In this document: positions 1 through 7,291 of the stretch, piece after piece | How the letters are laid out: every line of letters starts with the position of its first letter | Numbering within the stretch: the stretch's first letter is position 1 | Assembly: GCA_036262095.1 (NCBI GenBank) | Contig: DATAJQ010000177.1 | Span: 1 to 14,183 of the forward strand | Source: Terrimonas_A sp036262095 | Lineage (GTDB): Bacteria; Bacteroidota; Bacteroidia; Chitinophagales; Chitinophagaceae | Length of the DNA stretch: 14,183 bases | Direction of reading: 5' to 3' | Notes under the pieces: generated by a model | What the model was told of the DNA's origin: nothing | The model's input: the letters and a program-made list of their open reading frames with translations, nothing else | Databases searched by the model: none | Program-made: the position numbers and the translations under genes

Positions 1-149
1 TCGAGCAACAACTTTACATTCGCCCTGCAGTTCCGGAAATCCTGCTGCTGGAATGCCTCAAAGAACTTATCCGTGATCTCGTAGTTGTATTCATGTACAC
101 CGGGTTTTAATCCCACAAAAGCTATCTCAAATTCCCGCCGGTAGGCCAT
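1..149 (-). CDS. DUF177 (YceD-like) protein, 5' part only
   Basis: This is the first 49 codons of a minus-strand gene that runs off the left edge. The start is the ATG at 149-147, and the translation begins MAYRREFEIAFVGLKPGVHE, followed by an NCRA motif near residue 42. The pattern of R-E-F-E-I-x-F-x-G-L-K-P-G plus a later D-F-R-N-C-R-A matches, from memory, the N-terminus of Bacteroidota DUF177 proteins. The family is related to YceD, whose gene commonly sits just upstream of rpmF (ribosomal protein L32) and is linked to rRNA or ribosome metabolism. rpmF would therefore be expected just beyond the left edge. A -7 promoter element lies 23 bp upstream of the start. The family call is fairly sure; the molecular role is not known in this phylum. 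Confidence 0.75.
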   Translation of the reverse strand, partial: MAYRREFEIAFVGLKPGVHEYNYEITDKFFEAFQQQDFRNCRANVKLLL

Positions 150-171
150 GATCAACTTTTTAAAGAGTTGG

Positions 172-179
172 CAAAGGTA
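172..179 (-). promoter_or_regulatory. Bacteroidota-type -7 promoter element for the DUF177 gene
   Basis: Read on the minus strand this is TACCTTTG, a full match to the TAnnTTTG element used by the primary sigma factor of Bacteroidota. It lies 23 bp upstream of the ATG, so the leader would be only about 15 nt, which is common in this phylum. No clear -33 TTG is seen at the usual spacing, so the call rests on the -7 box and its position. Confidence 0.5.
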
Positions 180-228
180 AGGGATTTTCCCGAAAAACTA
201 CGGATAATAAATGGGTTTGTTTTTGGAT

Positions 229-236
229 TATTTTTG
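229..236 (+). promoter_or_regulatory. Bacteroidota-type -7 promoter element for the DUF3810 gene
   Basis: TATTTTTG fully matches TAnnTTTG and lies 54 bp upstream of the chosen GTG start at 291. It is divergent from the DUF177 promoter. No TTG is present at 17-21 bp upstream. The surrounding DNA is AT-rich, so a chance match is possible. Confidence 0.4.
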
Positions 237-290
237 CCCCGTCATTTTGATTTAACACGCTGATCCAGAATATGTTTAAAATAAGTCTTT

Positions 291-1403
291 GTGCAGAAAC
301 TAGTTTCCCGGCTGTTTAAGCGCCTGATGAAGAGCTGGAGCTGGGTATTACTGGTCCTGCTTTGTATCCTGATCAAATGGGTGTCATTGTATCCCGCCTG
401 GGTGGAAAAATATTACACCTATGGGTTTTACCCCGTTGTCGGGGGTATTCAGCGCTTCCTGTTGGGCTGGGTGCCCTTCAGCATCGGCGACCTGTTCTAC
501 GCCTTCCTGGTACTGGTTCTTATCTATCGCATTTTCCTTTTCGGAAGGCTGGCTTTCCGCAAACAACTGAACCGGCGATATTTTATTAAAGCCCTGCAAC
601 AGGGGATATTCTTTTTTCTTTTTATATATGTCTCCTTCAACCTCCTTTGGGGACTTAATTATAACCGTCAGGGTATTTCGGCGCAATTGGGCGTTAAAGT
701 ACAGAAATACAGCCTTGCCGACCTGGACACACTGACAGGCGTATTGCACCAGCGGCTGAATACCTATGCCATGCAGGCCAGCCCTGCCCGGCGGGATTCT
801 GTAAGAAAGAAGAAAGACCTTTTCCGCGAAAGTTCCATCCTTTATAATGAAGCGGCCTTGCGTTATCCCTTCCTGGCTTACCAGCCCAGGTCAGTAAAGC
901 CTTCCATTTTCAGTTACCTGGGAAACTATCTCGGGTTTCAGGGGTATTACAATCCCTTTTCCGGCGAAGCACAGGTGAACACAACGATCCCGCGTTTTCT
1001 GGAGCCGTTCGTAACGCTTCACGAGATAGCGCACCAGCTTGGCTATGGTAAGGAGAACGAAGCCAATTTTGTTGCATTTCTTGCCGGGAAGGAGAGCAGG
1101 TTACCGGTGTTCAGGTACTCGATGTATTTTGACATGTACAATTATGCCATCAATGAAGTGGCGCGGCGCGATACAGCGTTGGCCAGGCAATACCAGCAAC
1201 AACTGGGTTCAACCGTGATCAAAGACATAGTGGAATACCGGGAGTTTTACCGGAAGCACAGGAATCCTGTAGAAAACTTTATTTCCTGGGGGTATGGCAA
1301 CTTTCTTAAGGCGAATAATCAACCGGGAGGGCGGGAAACTTACAATGAAGTGGTGGCCTGGCTGATCGCCTACTATAAGAGATTCGGGATAGAAGCACTG
1401 TAG
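291..1403 (+). CDS. DUF3810 family membrane protein with HExxH motif
   Basis: The 370-residue product has a short basic N-terminus, then about three hydrophobic segments (roughly residues 15-35, 60-85 and 100-122) and a large soluble part. The soluble part carries HEIAHQLGYG, with H244, E245 and H248, followed by E-N-E-A-N (E257). This is the HExxH...E arrangement of zinc metallopeptidases. Overall layout and length match the Bacteroidota family DUF3810. Zinc binding and peptidase activity are inferences from the motif; I know of no assigned substrate. The start is uncertain: GTG at 291 gives a basic leader, while ATG at 327 (residue 13) would begin just before the first membrane segment. Neither has a ribosome binding site. 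The gene stands alone, divergent from DUF177 and convergent with dcd. Confidence 0.8.
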   Translation: MQKLVSRLFKRLMKSWSWVLLVLLCILIKWVSLYPAWVEKYYTYGFYPVVGGIQRFLLGWVPFSIGDLFYAFLVLVLIYRIFLFGRLAFRKQLNRRYFIKALQQGIFFFLFIYVSFNLLWGLNYNRQGISAQLGVKVQKYSLADLDTLTGVLHQRLNTYAMQASPARRDSVRKKKDLFRESSILYNEAALRYPFLAYQPRSVKPSIFSYLGNYLGFQGYYNPFSGEAQVNTTIPRFLEPFVTLHEIAHQLGYGKENEANFVAFLAGKESRLPVFRYSMYFDMYNYAINEVARRDTALARQYQQQLGSTVIKDIVEYREFYRKHRNPVENFISWGYGNFLKANNQPGGRETYNEVVAWLIAYYKRFGIEAL

Positions 1404-1436
1404 CAGACTACACAAATTATATTATGATATTGCTGT

Positions 1437-1574
1437 CCTAAACGACCCCTTCCCGTCCTTCCCGCCTTACCGGTAAGATTTACTTATTGTTTTTCATATT
1501 TCTTACCGGTAAAAAATATTACTTCCTGTTTGTTTTACCGGTAAGGCGGGAAGGACGGGAAGGGGTCGTTTAGG
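1437..1574. repeat. Long perfect inverted repeat (two 40-nt arms) between convergent genes
   Basis: Positions 1437-1476 are the exact reverse complement of 1535-1574, 40 of 40 bases, separated by a 58-nt AT-rich loop. The arms are GC-rich, with C/T-runs such as CCCCTTCCCG, and end in the self-complementary TTACCGGTAA. That palindrome occurs three times: 1467-1476, 1503-1512 (inside the loop) and 1535-1544. The right arm ends at the base next to the dcd stop codon, and the left arm begins 33 bp after the DUF3810 stop. As RNA from either direction it would form a very stable stem, so it could end transcription of both genes or protect their 3' ends. It lacks the T-run of a classic intrinsic terminator, and the perfect arms could also mark a dispersed palindromic element. 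Confidence 0.9.
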
Positions 1575-2111
1575 CTAGAATTTGTTTTTCCACATCATAC
1601 TTTCCACTGGTTTGTCTGGTTGCCCGCTATATTTTGCATTTTTCTTCTGGTTGTATTTAACTTCTATCTCACCTTCCACAGGAAAATAAATTAGTTGTCC
1701 CACCGGCATACCCTTGTAAACTTTTACCGGTTGCTTCACGGAAATTTCGAGTGTCCAATGTCCGCAAAAGCCGACATCGCCTTTGCCGGCAGTGGCATGG
1801 ATGTCGATGCCAAGGCGGCCGGTAGATGATTTACCTTCCAGGAAGGGGACGTGAGCGTGTGTTTCAGTGTACTCCAGCGTTACACCGAGGTAAAATATAT
1901 GGGGATAAAGCACAAAGCCCTCCTCGGGGATTTCGAAATACTCGATCTCATTATGCTTTTTTGAATCCAGGATATGTTCCTTGTAAGTGGCCAGCCATTT
2001 GCCCAGATGCACGTCGTATGAATTACTGCCCAGGCATTCGCGGTCATAAGGTGATAACAGGATCGTTCCTTTTTCTATTTCTTCCAGTATGCGTTTGTCA
2101 GATAAGATCAT
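1575..2111 (-). CDS. dcd: dCTP deaminase
   Basis: The enzyme deaminates dCTP to dUTP in the cytosol, feeding dTMP synthesis; some family members also hydrolyse dUTP to dUMP. The 178-residue product begins MILSDKRILEEIEKG. The nucleotide-binding motif EGKSSTGR is at residues 92-99, followed by GIDIHATAGKGDVGF. The Glu in WTLEIS (E122) aligns with the catalytic Glu of the family. The C-terminus, with ESMMWKN near the end, is also typical of Bacteroidota Dcd. I chose ATG at 2111 rather than an upstream start at 2171, because the family begins at this methionine and a -7 promoter box lies between the two. The KSS version and TAGKGD stretch resemble the DCD-DUT subgroup, but whether it is bifunctional cannot be told here. 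It is divergent from the phosphopantetheinyl transferase gene. Confidence 0.93.
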   Translation of the reverse strand: MILSDKRILEEIEKGTILLSPYDRECLGSNSYDVHLGKWLATYKEHILDSKKHNEIEYFEIPEEGFVLYPHIFYLGVTLEYTETHAHVPFLEGKSSTGRLGIDIHATAGKGDVGFCGHWTLEISVKQPVKVYKGMPVGQLIYFPVEGEIEVKYNQKKNAKYSGQPDKPVESMMWKNKF

Positions 2112-2168
2112 TGTCTCGTGTTTTATAACTCGGCCGGTAGGTGAAACCAGTGGTTTTGGGTACCGGCG

Positions 2169-2176
2169 CAAAACTA
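2169..2176 (-). promoter_or_regulatory. Bacteroidota-type -7 promoter element for dcd
   Basis: On the minus strand this reads TAGTTTTG, a full TAnnTTTG match, 57 bp upstream of the dcd ATG. It lies upstream of the chosen start but overlaps the longer reading frame's start, which argues for the shorter protein. No -33 TTG is seen. Confidence 0.45.
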
Positions 2177-2201
2177 TTTAAGTTTTTGCCTTTTTACTTT
2201 T

Positions 2202-2209
2202 TAATTTTG
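2202..2209 (+). promoter_or_regulatory. Bacteroidota-type -7 promoter element for the phosphopantetheinyl transferase gene
   Basis: TAATTTTG fully matches TAnnTTTG and ends 51 bp before the ATG at 2261. A TTTG lies upstream at 2185-2188, but the 13-bp spacing is shorter than usual. The box is back to back with the dcd promoter, 25 bp away, forming a compact divergent promoter region. It lies inside the longer reading frame that opens at 2141, supporting the 2261 start. Confidence 0.45.
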
Positions 2210-2260
2210 AGCTGGTGGATAAGGATTGATACTCCCAAAATAAAGACGAAACAGCCACTA

Positions 2261-2869
2261 ATGCCGATTTTTTTTCAACATCCCATTAATGAAACTACCC
2301 GGTTGGGGATCTGGAAGATTGAAGAGACCGAGGAATTCTTCAAAGGAAATGTACCACAGCACAGGGATGTGACCCACCCGCATAAGCGGTTGCAACATCT
2401 GGCAGGGAGGTTCCTGCTGCAATTCTTATTCCCTGATTTTCCCTATGAACTGGTGCAGATAGCGGATACGCGCAAACCTTTTTTACCGGATGATCAATAC
2501 CATTTCTCTATCTCCCATTGTGGCGATTATGCTGCTGCTATTGTAAGTAAAGACAGAAGGGTAGGGATCGATATTGAAATACCGGTGGAAAAAATTGAAA
2601 AGATCAGGGATAAGTTCATGTCAGGTCCAGAGCAGTTAAGACTTCATTTGAACGGAGAATTGCGGCAGCTTACCGCATTCTGGAGCGCAAAAGAAGCCGT
2701 ATTTAAATGGTATGGCGAAGGGAAAGTTGATTTTAAAGAGCATATTCAGTTGCAGCAGCAGAACCCGGCTAAAGAAATTATTGACTGTTTTTTTGCACCT
2801 AAGCGGAAAGAGTTGGAGATCCACTACAGGATGCTGGAGCATCTGGTACTGGCCTGGGTGATCGGCTGA
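2261..2869 (+). CDS. 4'-phosphopantetheinyl transferase superfamily protein
   Basis: Enzymes of this superfamily move the 4'-phosphopantetheine arm of coenzyme A onto a serine of acyl or peptidyl carrier proteins. The 202-residue product has the expected signatures: FSISHC at residues 82-87, VGIDIE at 101-106 with the Mg-binding D104 and E106, and WSAKEAVFK at 141-149 with E145 and K149. Length and motif spacing fit the Sfp-like class rather than the shorter AcpS class. The reading frame extends 40 codons upstream, but that part is hydrophobic, poorly conserved-looking and contains the promoter box, so ATG at 2261 (MPIFFQHP) is preferred. No carrier protein or synthase gene is adjacent, so it may serve the general fatty-acid carrier protein or distant clusters. 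Confidence 0.88.
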   Translation: MPIFFQHPINETTRLGIWKIEETEEFFKGNVPQHRDVTHPHKRLQHLAGRFLLQFLFPDFPYELVQIADTRKPFLPDDQYHFSISHCGDYAAAIVSKDRRVGIDIEIPVEKIEKIRDKFMSGPEQLRLHLNGELRQLTAFWSAKEAVFKWYGEGKVDFKEHIQLQQQNPAKEIIDCFFAPKRKELEIHYRMLEHLVLAWVIG

Positions 2870-2935
2870 TCTGTCTTATTTACCTGCAAATCAATACCAA
2901 CAAGGATTGGCCGATATTCACAAATCCCGGACCTG

Positions 2936-2965
2936 TTGCGTTTCGTGGTAATAATATATAACTTG
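2936..2965 (+). promoter_or_regulatory. Possible promoter of the DUF3857 operon
   Basis: A TTG at 2936-2938 is followed after 20 bp by TAACTTG at 2959-2965, one base short of the TAnnTTTG consensus. A transcript starting near 2972 would have a leader of about 70 nt before the ATG at 3044. This is the best candidate in the 174-bp gap 2870-3043, which otherwise shows nothing definite. Confidence 0.3.
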
Positions 2966-3043
2966 TGCCGTTATTATTACCAACTAAACCACCAAACGGG
3001 CCTGTCCGTTAAAACCGGCAGCAGCACAATCCGGCAACCCACC

Positions 3044-4909
3044 ATGAAGAAAATCTTATCAGTCGCGGCCCTGATCCTATTTACTTTCCTCGCAAAAAGC
3101 CAGTCAGACGAAGACAATGTAACAATCACCCAGGCCACGCGCGAATTCCGTTTTGAGAAAGGAGACGGTGCGCATCCTGTTGTGATCAAAGAAAAAAGCT
3201 CGCGAACTTATTTATGCAATAGTTACAACACCTATCATGAAGTTGTTGAATTTTACAATGATATGGAAAAGATAGACGATGTATCTATCCTTGTAGATAA
3301 TTCCAAAAAACATGGCATCACCCCAAAGTACCAATACTATAGTGTAAATGATATTTTTTATTCCGATGCAAGAGTTTGTTTTTTTAAACTGCCTTTATCA
3401 AAAAAAGGATCAACATCAAAAGTAACGTTTGAGAAAACCATTCTTGATCCGCATTATTTTGCCAGTATCTATCTCGCCGAAAGCGAAGCGATCGCTGAAA
3501 TGGAGATCAGGATCGTTGTGCCTTCATGGATGAACCTGGAATTGAAAGACTTCAATTTTGGTAAATATGATATCAAGAAGACTATTATAAATAATAACAA
3601 CGATGTTGTGTATACGTACACCGTAAAGAACATGCCTGGCATTGTAAGAGAATCTTCTTCTCCGGGCATTACGCACTATGCACCACATATTTTGGTGATG
3701 AATAAATATGCAGAGCCCTACGGTAGCAGGTATGTTTATTTCAATACATTGAAAGATCAGTATAACTGGTATCATAAACTTGTACTGGAAGTGGGAAATG
3801 AACAAGCTGATGTGAAAGCGAAAACGGACGAAATCGTGAAAGGACTGACAACAGATGACGCAAAAGTGAAAGCCGTTTATCAATGGGTGCAGGATAATAT
3901 CCGCTATATCGCATTTGAAGATGGTATTGCGGGCTTTAAACCTGAGAAGGCGCAGAATGTATTGCAAAAAAAATATGGCGACTGTAAAGGCATGGCGAAT
4001 CTCGTTACAGAAATGCTTCGATCTATAAATATTGATGCAAGAAGATGCTGGATCGGTACGCGCCACCTGGTATATGATTATTCCACACCATCACTGGCTG
4101 TAGATAATCACATGATCAGCGTGTGGATGAATAAAGGAACGCCGGTTTATCTTGATGCAACGGAGAAATATATCGGCATGGGAGAAGTGGCTGAAAGGAT
4201 ACAGGGCCGCCAGACATTGATCGAGGATGACGCTGATTTCATCCTGGGAAAAGTTCCTGTGGCAGACTATCAGCAAAATACCTCCGTGGAGAAAAGAAAA
4301 CTCAGTCTTGATGGCGCTGTACTGAAAGGACACATCGTACAGGCATGGAAAGGCGAGAATAAGGAAATGCTTTTATCCGGGCTGAACAGTATCAGGCAGG
4401 ATAAACAGGAAACTGCACTCACCAATTATCTATCCCGTGGAAAGAATGACTTTGCGATCAGTGCGCTGAAAGTGGCGAATCTTTCTGACTATAATAGAGA
4501 TATCAATATTGAATATGATGTTACCTGGAAAAATGCGGTAACAGATTTCAACCAGGAAACTTATATCGAGATCGATAACCGTCGCAGTTTTGAAGGATTC
4601 AAGATCGATACAACAAAGCGTAAACTGCCATACTGGTTCTTCTTTAAGAATCATCTTGTATTTGAGACAGAACTTACGTTGCCTGCAGATAAAAAAGTGG
4701 AAACATTACCGGCAAGCCTGAATATTCAGCAGCCGGGCTATACTTTTTCCGGCAGCTATAAAGCCAACGGCACCAATCTTAGCTATCGTTGCGAGATCAT
4801 TCTGAAAGAATCACAGCTGAAGCCAGAGCAATTTGGTCAATGGAATAAAGACATCGACCAACTTAAAAATTTTTATAACCAACAAGTCGTTTTAACTAAA
4901 GTAAAATAA
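3044..4909 (+). CDS. Exported DUF3857 / transglutaminase-like protein with intact catalytic triad
   Basis: The 621-residue product starts with a signal peptide (MKKILSVAALILFTFLAKSQ) without a lipobox, so it is probably periplasmic. A DUF3857-type beta-rich region fills about residues 50-230. A transglutaminase-like (papain-fold) domain follows at about 270-375, opening with AVYQWVQDNIRYIAFEDG. Its triad is complete: C314 in YGDCKGMAN, H356 in DNHMISV and D371 in YLDATEKY. The remaining C-terminal 250 residues look beta-rich. Family members carry protease-like or transferase-like domains, but no substrate is established. I chose ATG at 3044, not the upstream TTG at 2936, because it begins the signal peptide exactly. 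It lies 10 bp upstream of a related gene and is very likely co-transcribed with it. Confidence 0.87.
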   Translation: MKKILSVAALILFTFLAKSQSDEDNVTITQATREFRFEKGDGAHPVVIKEKSSRTYLCNSYNTYHEVVEFYNDMEKIDDVSILVDNSKKHGITPKYQYYSVNDIFYSDARVCFFKLPLSKKGSTSKVTFEKTILDPHYFASIYLAESEAIAEMEIRIVVPSWMNLELKDFNFGKYDIKKTIINNNNDVVYTYTVKNMPGIVRESSSPGITHYAPHILVMNKYAEPYGSRYVYFNTLKDQYNWYHKLVLEVGNEQADVKAKTDEIVKGLTTDDAKVKAVYQWVQDNIRYIAFEDGIAGFKPEKAQNVLQKKYGDCKGMANLVTEMLRSINIDARRCWIGTRHLVYDYSTPSLAVDNHMISVWMNKGTPVYLDATEKYIGMGEVAERIQGRQTLIEDDADFILGKVPVADYQQNTSVEKRKLSLDGAVLKGHIVQAWKGENKEMLLSGLNSIRQDKQETALTNYLSRGKNDFAISALKVANLSDYNRDINIEYDVTWKNAVTDFNQETYIEIDNRRSFEGFKIDTTKRKLPYWFFFKNHLVFETELTLPADKKVETLPASLNIQQPGYTFSGSYKANGTNLSYRCEIILKESQLKPEQFGQWNKDIDQLKNFYNQQVVLTKVK

Positions 4910-4919
4910 GCCATCATCA

Positions 4920-7205
4920 ATGAAAGTTTTTTTTATCCGGATCGCCATTTACGCGATCTGTTTGCTGCATGTAGTTAATTCTGTACATGCGCAGACGAAA
5001 GCCGACGAAGATTACCGGAAGCAGTCAGAAGAGATCCGTAAAAAGGTTTGGTCATGGGATAAACCTGAATTTAAAACCCGGGAAATCCCATCGCGTTACG
5101 CTAATGCCTCTACGATCGTTATCGCACGTCACACAGAGTTGACGGCAGATAGCAAATCGAGACTTGGTTATGATGGTTTCCTTGGTCTTTCTTCCAATAA
5201 GATCATGTCTATGTCGGAAATCGCAAGGGAAATGGTAAAAGTGACTGATAAGGCTGGAGTAGAGGATTATTCTGAGTTGAGCTTTACCCGTTTTGAATCA
5301 AAGAGCGGGTTTTATAAAAAAGATAACGCCACCACTTTTGTAGGCGTCCGTATCATTAAGCCAGACGGAAAGATCCGTGAGATCAATGCAGATGATATTG
5401 TATTGACCAAGGACAGTAAATCACAGAAGAAAGCAAAGGTGGCGATCCCTGACCTGCAGGCAGGCGATATCGTGGATTATTTCATTGCTACCAATCTTCG
5501 TCTTACAAATGACTTTAATGATAAATCATATCTCGTAGCGTTGTTTGATGATGCACCTGTGATGCACCATTCTTTTCACGGACAGCTTGGAAAGAAATTT
5601 GCGATCGATTACCGCAGTTATAATGGCGCACCGGATCTGAATGTTACAAAGAATAGTGATGACGACATTATCATCGATGTGGTGAAGAAAGATATTCCTG
5701 CATTTGAAACCACCTTATGGATATCACCGGCATTGCAGATGCCGTTTGTGAGAATGTATATTTCACTAGGTATTCATGGTGCTAGCCGTAAGTTCACCGG
5801 TTACAGCAAGCCGGGCGAAGTAAATAAGAACAAGGAATCTGATGAAGTGATCGATCTGAAAGCGAATGGTATGGCCATGGAGTTTTTCAACTCTTATAAT
5901 AATGTTCCCAATCGTACTTTCTTTACGGATATTGTAAAAAAAGCAAAGGAGTATGCGAAGAATACAGGGATTTCATTCAAAAATCTCAGCGAAGATGAGA
6001 AGGCCGCGTTCCTTTACTACTCTGCCCGTTTTTATAAACTACTTTCTTTTGATGTTAATAATATGCAGAAATATATTAACATCGGCGACCATTCCTATAG
6101 CGGACTGTCCTTGTTCCTCTACTGCATATTGTATGAAGCAGATATCGATGCACTGGTATTACTGAGCAATCAGCGTACGGGATACCGTATGAATGAAGTG
6201 ATGGATACAGATGATCTGGAGATGAGTACATTCCTGAAAGAATCTAACAAATTCATGGCGATCTTTTCTGTTTATGACGTTCCATTCGTTGTGCCTGAAT
6301 CGATTGAAGGACTTTCCAATACAAAGACGGTCAGTTTGCGTACAAAAGGGATGTTACTGACGTATGGTGCTATTTCCAAACTGGCTTCGGTGCTGCCGGG
6401 AATAAAAGTGCCAGAATCAGAGTCAGGAAAGAATGCACACATTGAACAACTCGTTATTACAGTAAAGCCAGGTGAAACAATGCTTGATGTAAAACGCAGA
6501 AGCATTATCAGGGGTCATTATAAATCCCCCCTTCAGCGCAAACTGATCCTGTATGAAGATCTTTATGAAGCTGAACGTAAAGCACTCGGCCAGGAAAAAT
6601 CGTTGATCGAAATACTGGAAGACAACAAGCGCTCCAGGAAGATGGTAGAAGATGTGAAGAATGCATTTGCAGAAGCAAGAAAAAATCAGAAGACTTCATT
6701 TAATGATGATATCAAAGATTGGTATGAGCAGGACATAGCAAATCTGAAAGACTGGAAGATCGATAATATGGGCATCCGTCATACAGCGCCTGATTTTATC
6801 TATTCTTCTTCCTTTGATATGGATGGCCTGATCAAGAAAGCTGGTAATAATATCATTCTTGAGATCGGGAAAGTTCAGGGCACGCCGATGACCATCAAAC
6901 CTGAGCAGCGCAAAAGGGATATGGATGTGTACATGCCTTTCCCACGAAGCATCGAGTATCATTTGAAAGTACAGGTTCCGGAAGGTTACACCGTTGAAGG
7001 AGTGGAAGGATTGAATAAGAGTGTGAAAAACGAAACCGGTCATTTCATGGCAGAAGCGCATTTGGTTGGCCAAACGGTAGAGATCAAAGTGAGTAAACAT
7101 TATTATCACGGCTTCGAGCCAACTGCCAACTGGAGCAAGCTCGTAGAGTTTATCGATGCCTCCAATGATTGGACGAATGCGAAGTTGCTGTTTAAAAAGA
7201 ATTAA
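4920..7205 (+). CDS. Exported DUF3857-type protein with degenerate transglutaminase-like domain
   Basis: The 761-residue product has a signal peptide (MKVFFIRIAIYAICLLHVV, cleavage probably after SVHA at residue 24). Its layout follows the gene upstream: an N-terminal DUF3857-like region (about 60-280, with D-G-K-I-R-E-I), a helical papain-fold-like part (about 335-465) and a long C-terminal region. The normal GDC motif of the active site reads GDHSYSGLS here, with H391 where Cys is expected. The usual N-H-V histidine motif appears as N443-K444, and the usual L-D-P-T reads V-V-P-E-S (458-461). All three catalytic positions therefore seem lost, although the fold signature (G-D then L-x-x-x-L-x-x-A-x-I-x-A, then N-x-R) remains. 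I infer a non-enzymatic partner or binding protein. The 10-bp spacing from the upstream gene indicates one operon. Confidence 0.8.
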   Translation: MKVFFIRIAIYAICLLHVVNSVHAQTKADEDYRKQSEEIRKKVWSWDKPEFKTREIPSRYANASTIVIARHTELTADSKSRLGYDGFLGLSSNKIMSMSEIAREMVKVTDKAGVEDYSELSFTRFESKSGFYKKDNATTFVGVRIIKPDGKIREINADDIVLTKDSKSQKKAKVAIPDLQAGDIVDYFIATNLRLTNDFNDKSYLVALFDDAPVMHHSFHGQLGKKFAIDYRSYNGAPDLNVTKNSDDDIIIDVVKKDIPAFETTLWISPALQMPFVRMYISLGIHGASRKFTGYSKPGEVNKNKESDEVIDLKANGMAMEFFNSYNNVPNRTFFTDIVKKAKEYAKNTGISFKNLSEDEKAAFLYYSARFYKLLSFDVNNMQKYINIGDHSYSGLSLFLYCILYEADIDALVLLSNQRTGYRMNEVMDTDDLEMSTFLKESNKFMAIFSVYDVPFVVPESIEGLSNTKTVSLRTKGMLLTYGAISKLASVLPGIKVPESESGKNAHIEQLVITVKPGETMLDVKRRSIIRGHYKSPLQRKLILYEDLYEAERKALGQEKSLIEILEDNKRSRKMVEDVKNAFAEARKNQKTSFNDDIKDWYEQDIANLKDWKIDNMGIRHTAPDFIYSSSFDMDGLIKKAGNNIILEIGKVQGTPMTIKPEQRKRDMDVYMPFPRSIEYHLKVQVPEGYTVEGVEGLNKSVKNETGHFMAEAHLVGQTVEIKVSKHYYHGFEPTANWSKLVEFIDASNDWTNAKLLFKKN

Positions 7206-7222
7206 TACTCCTGTATAAAATA

Positions 7223-7256
7223 ATAAAGGGGTGAAGAAATATCTTCGCCCCTTTAT
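7223..7256. terminator. Bidirectional intrinsic terminator
   Basis: A 14-bp stem (7223-7236 with 7243-7256, one G-U pair) encloses a 6-nt loop AAATAT. The stem core GGGGTGAAG pairs with CTTCGCCCC, and T-rich DNA follows on both strands (TTTATATTTA on the plus strand, TTTATTATTTTA on the minus strand). It lies between the convergent ends of the DUF3857 operon and the DUF2130 gene and should stop transcription from both sides. Confidence 0.85.
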
Positions 7257-7291
7257 ATTTATAACTCTTTGGCTGCTTATAGTCTTACTTT

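Noticed and set aside
1467..1544. Three TTACCGGTAA copies considered as a CRISPR or tandem repeat array
   Set aside because: The unit is only 10 bp and self-complementary, there are just three copies, and the two outer ones belong to the arms of one inverted repeat.
2112..2171. A 20-residue N-terminal extension of dcd
   Set aside because: Known Bacteroidota Dcd proteins start at the MILSDKRIL methionine, and the -7 box overlaps the upstream start.
2141..2260. A 40-residue N-terminal extension of the phosphopantetheinyl transferase
   Set aside because: The extension contains the promoter box and overlaps the divergent dcd regulatory region; the conserved part begins at 2261.
2936..3043. A TTG-initiated 36-residue extension of the first DUF3857 protein
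   Set aside because: It would place a non-signal sequence before a perfect signal peptide; ATG at 3044 is the better start.
3524..4066. A 180-codon minus-strand open frame
   Set aside because: It lies wholly inside the DUF3857/transglutaminase gene, has no recognisable domain and has no promoter; an antisense shadow.
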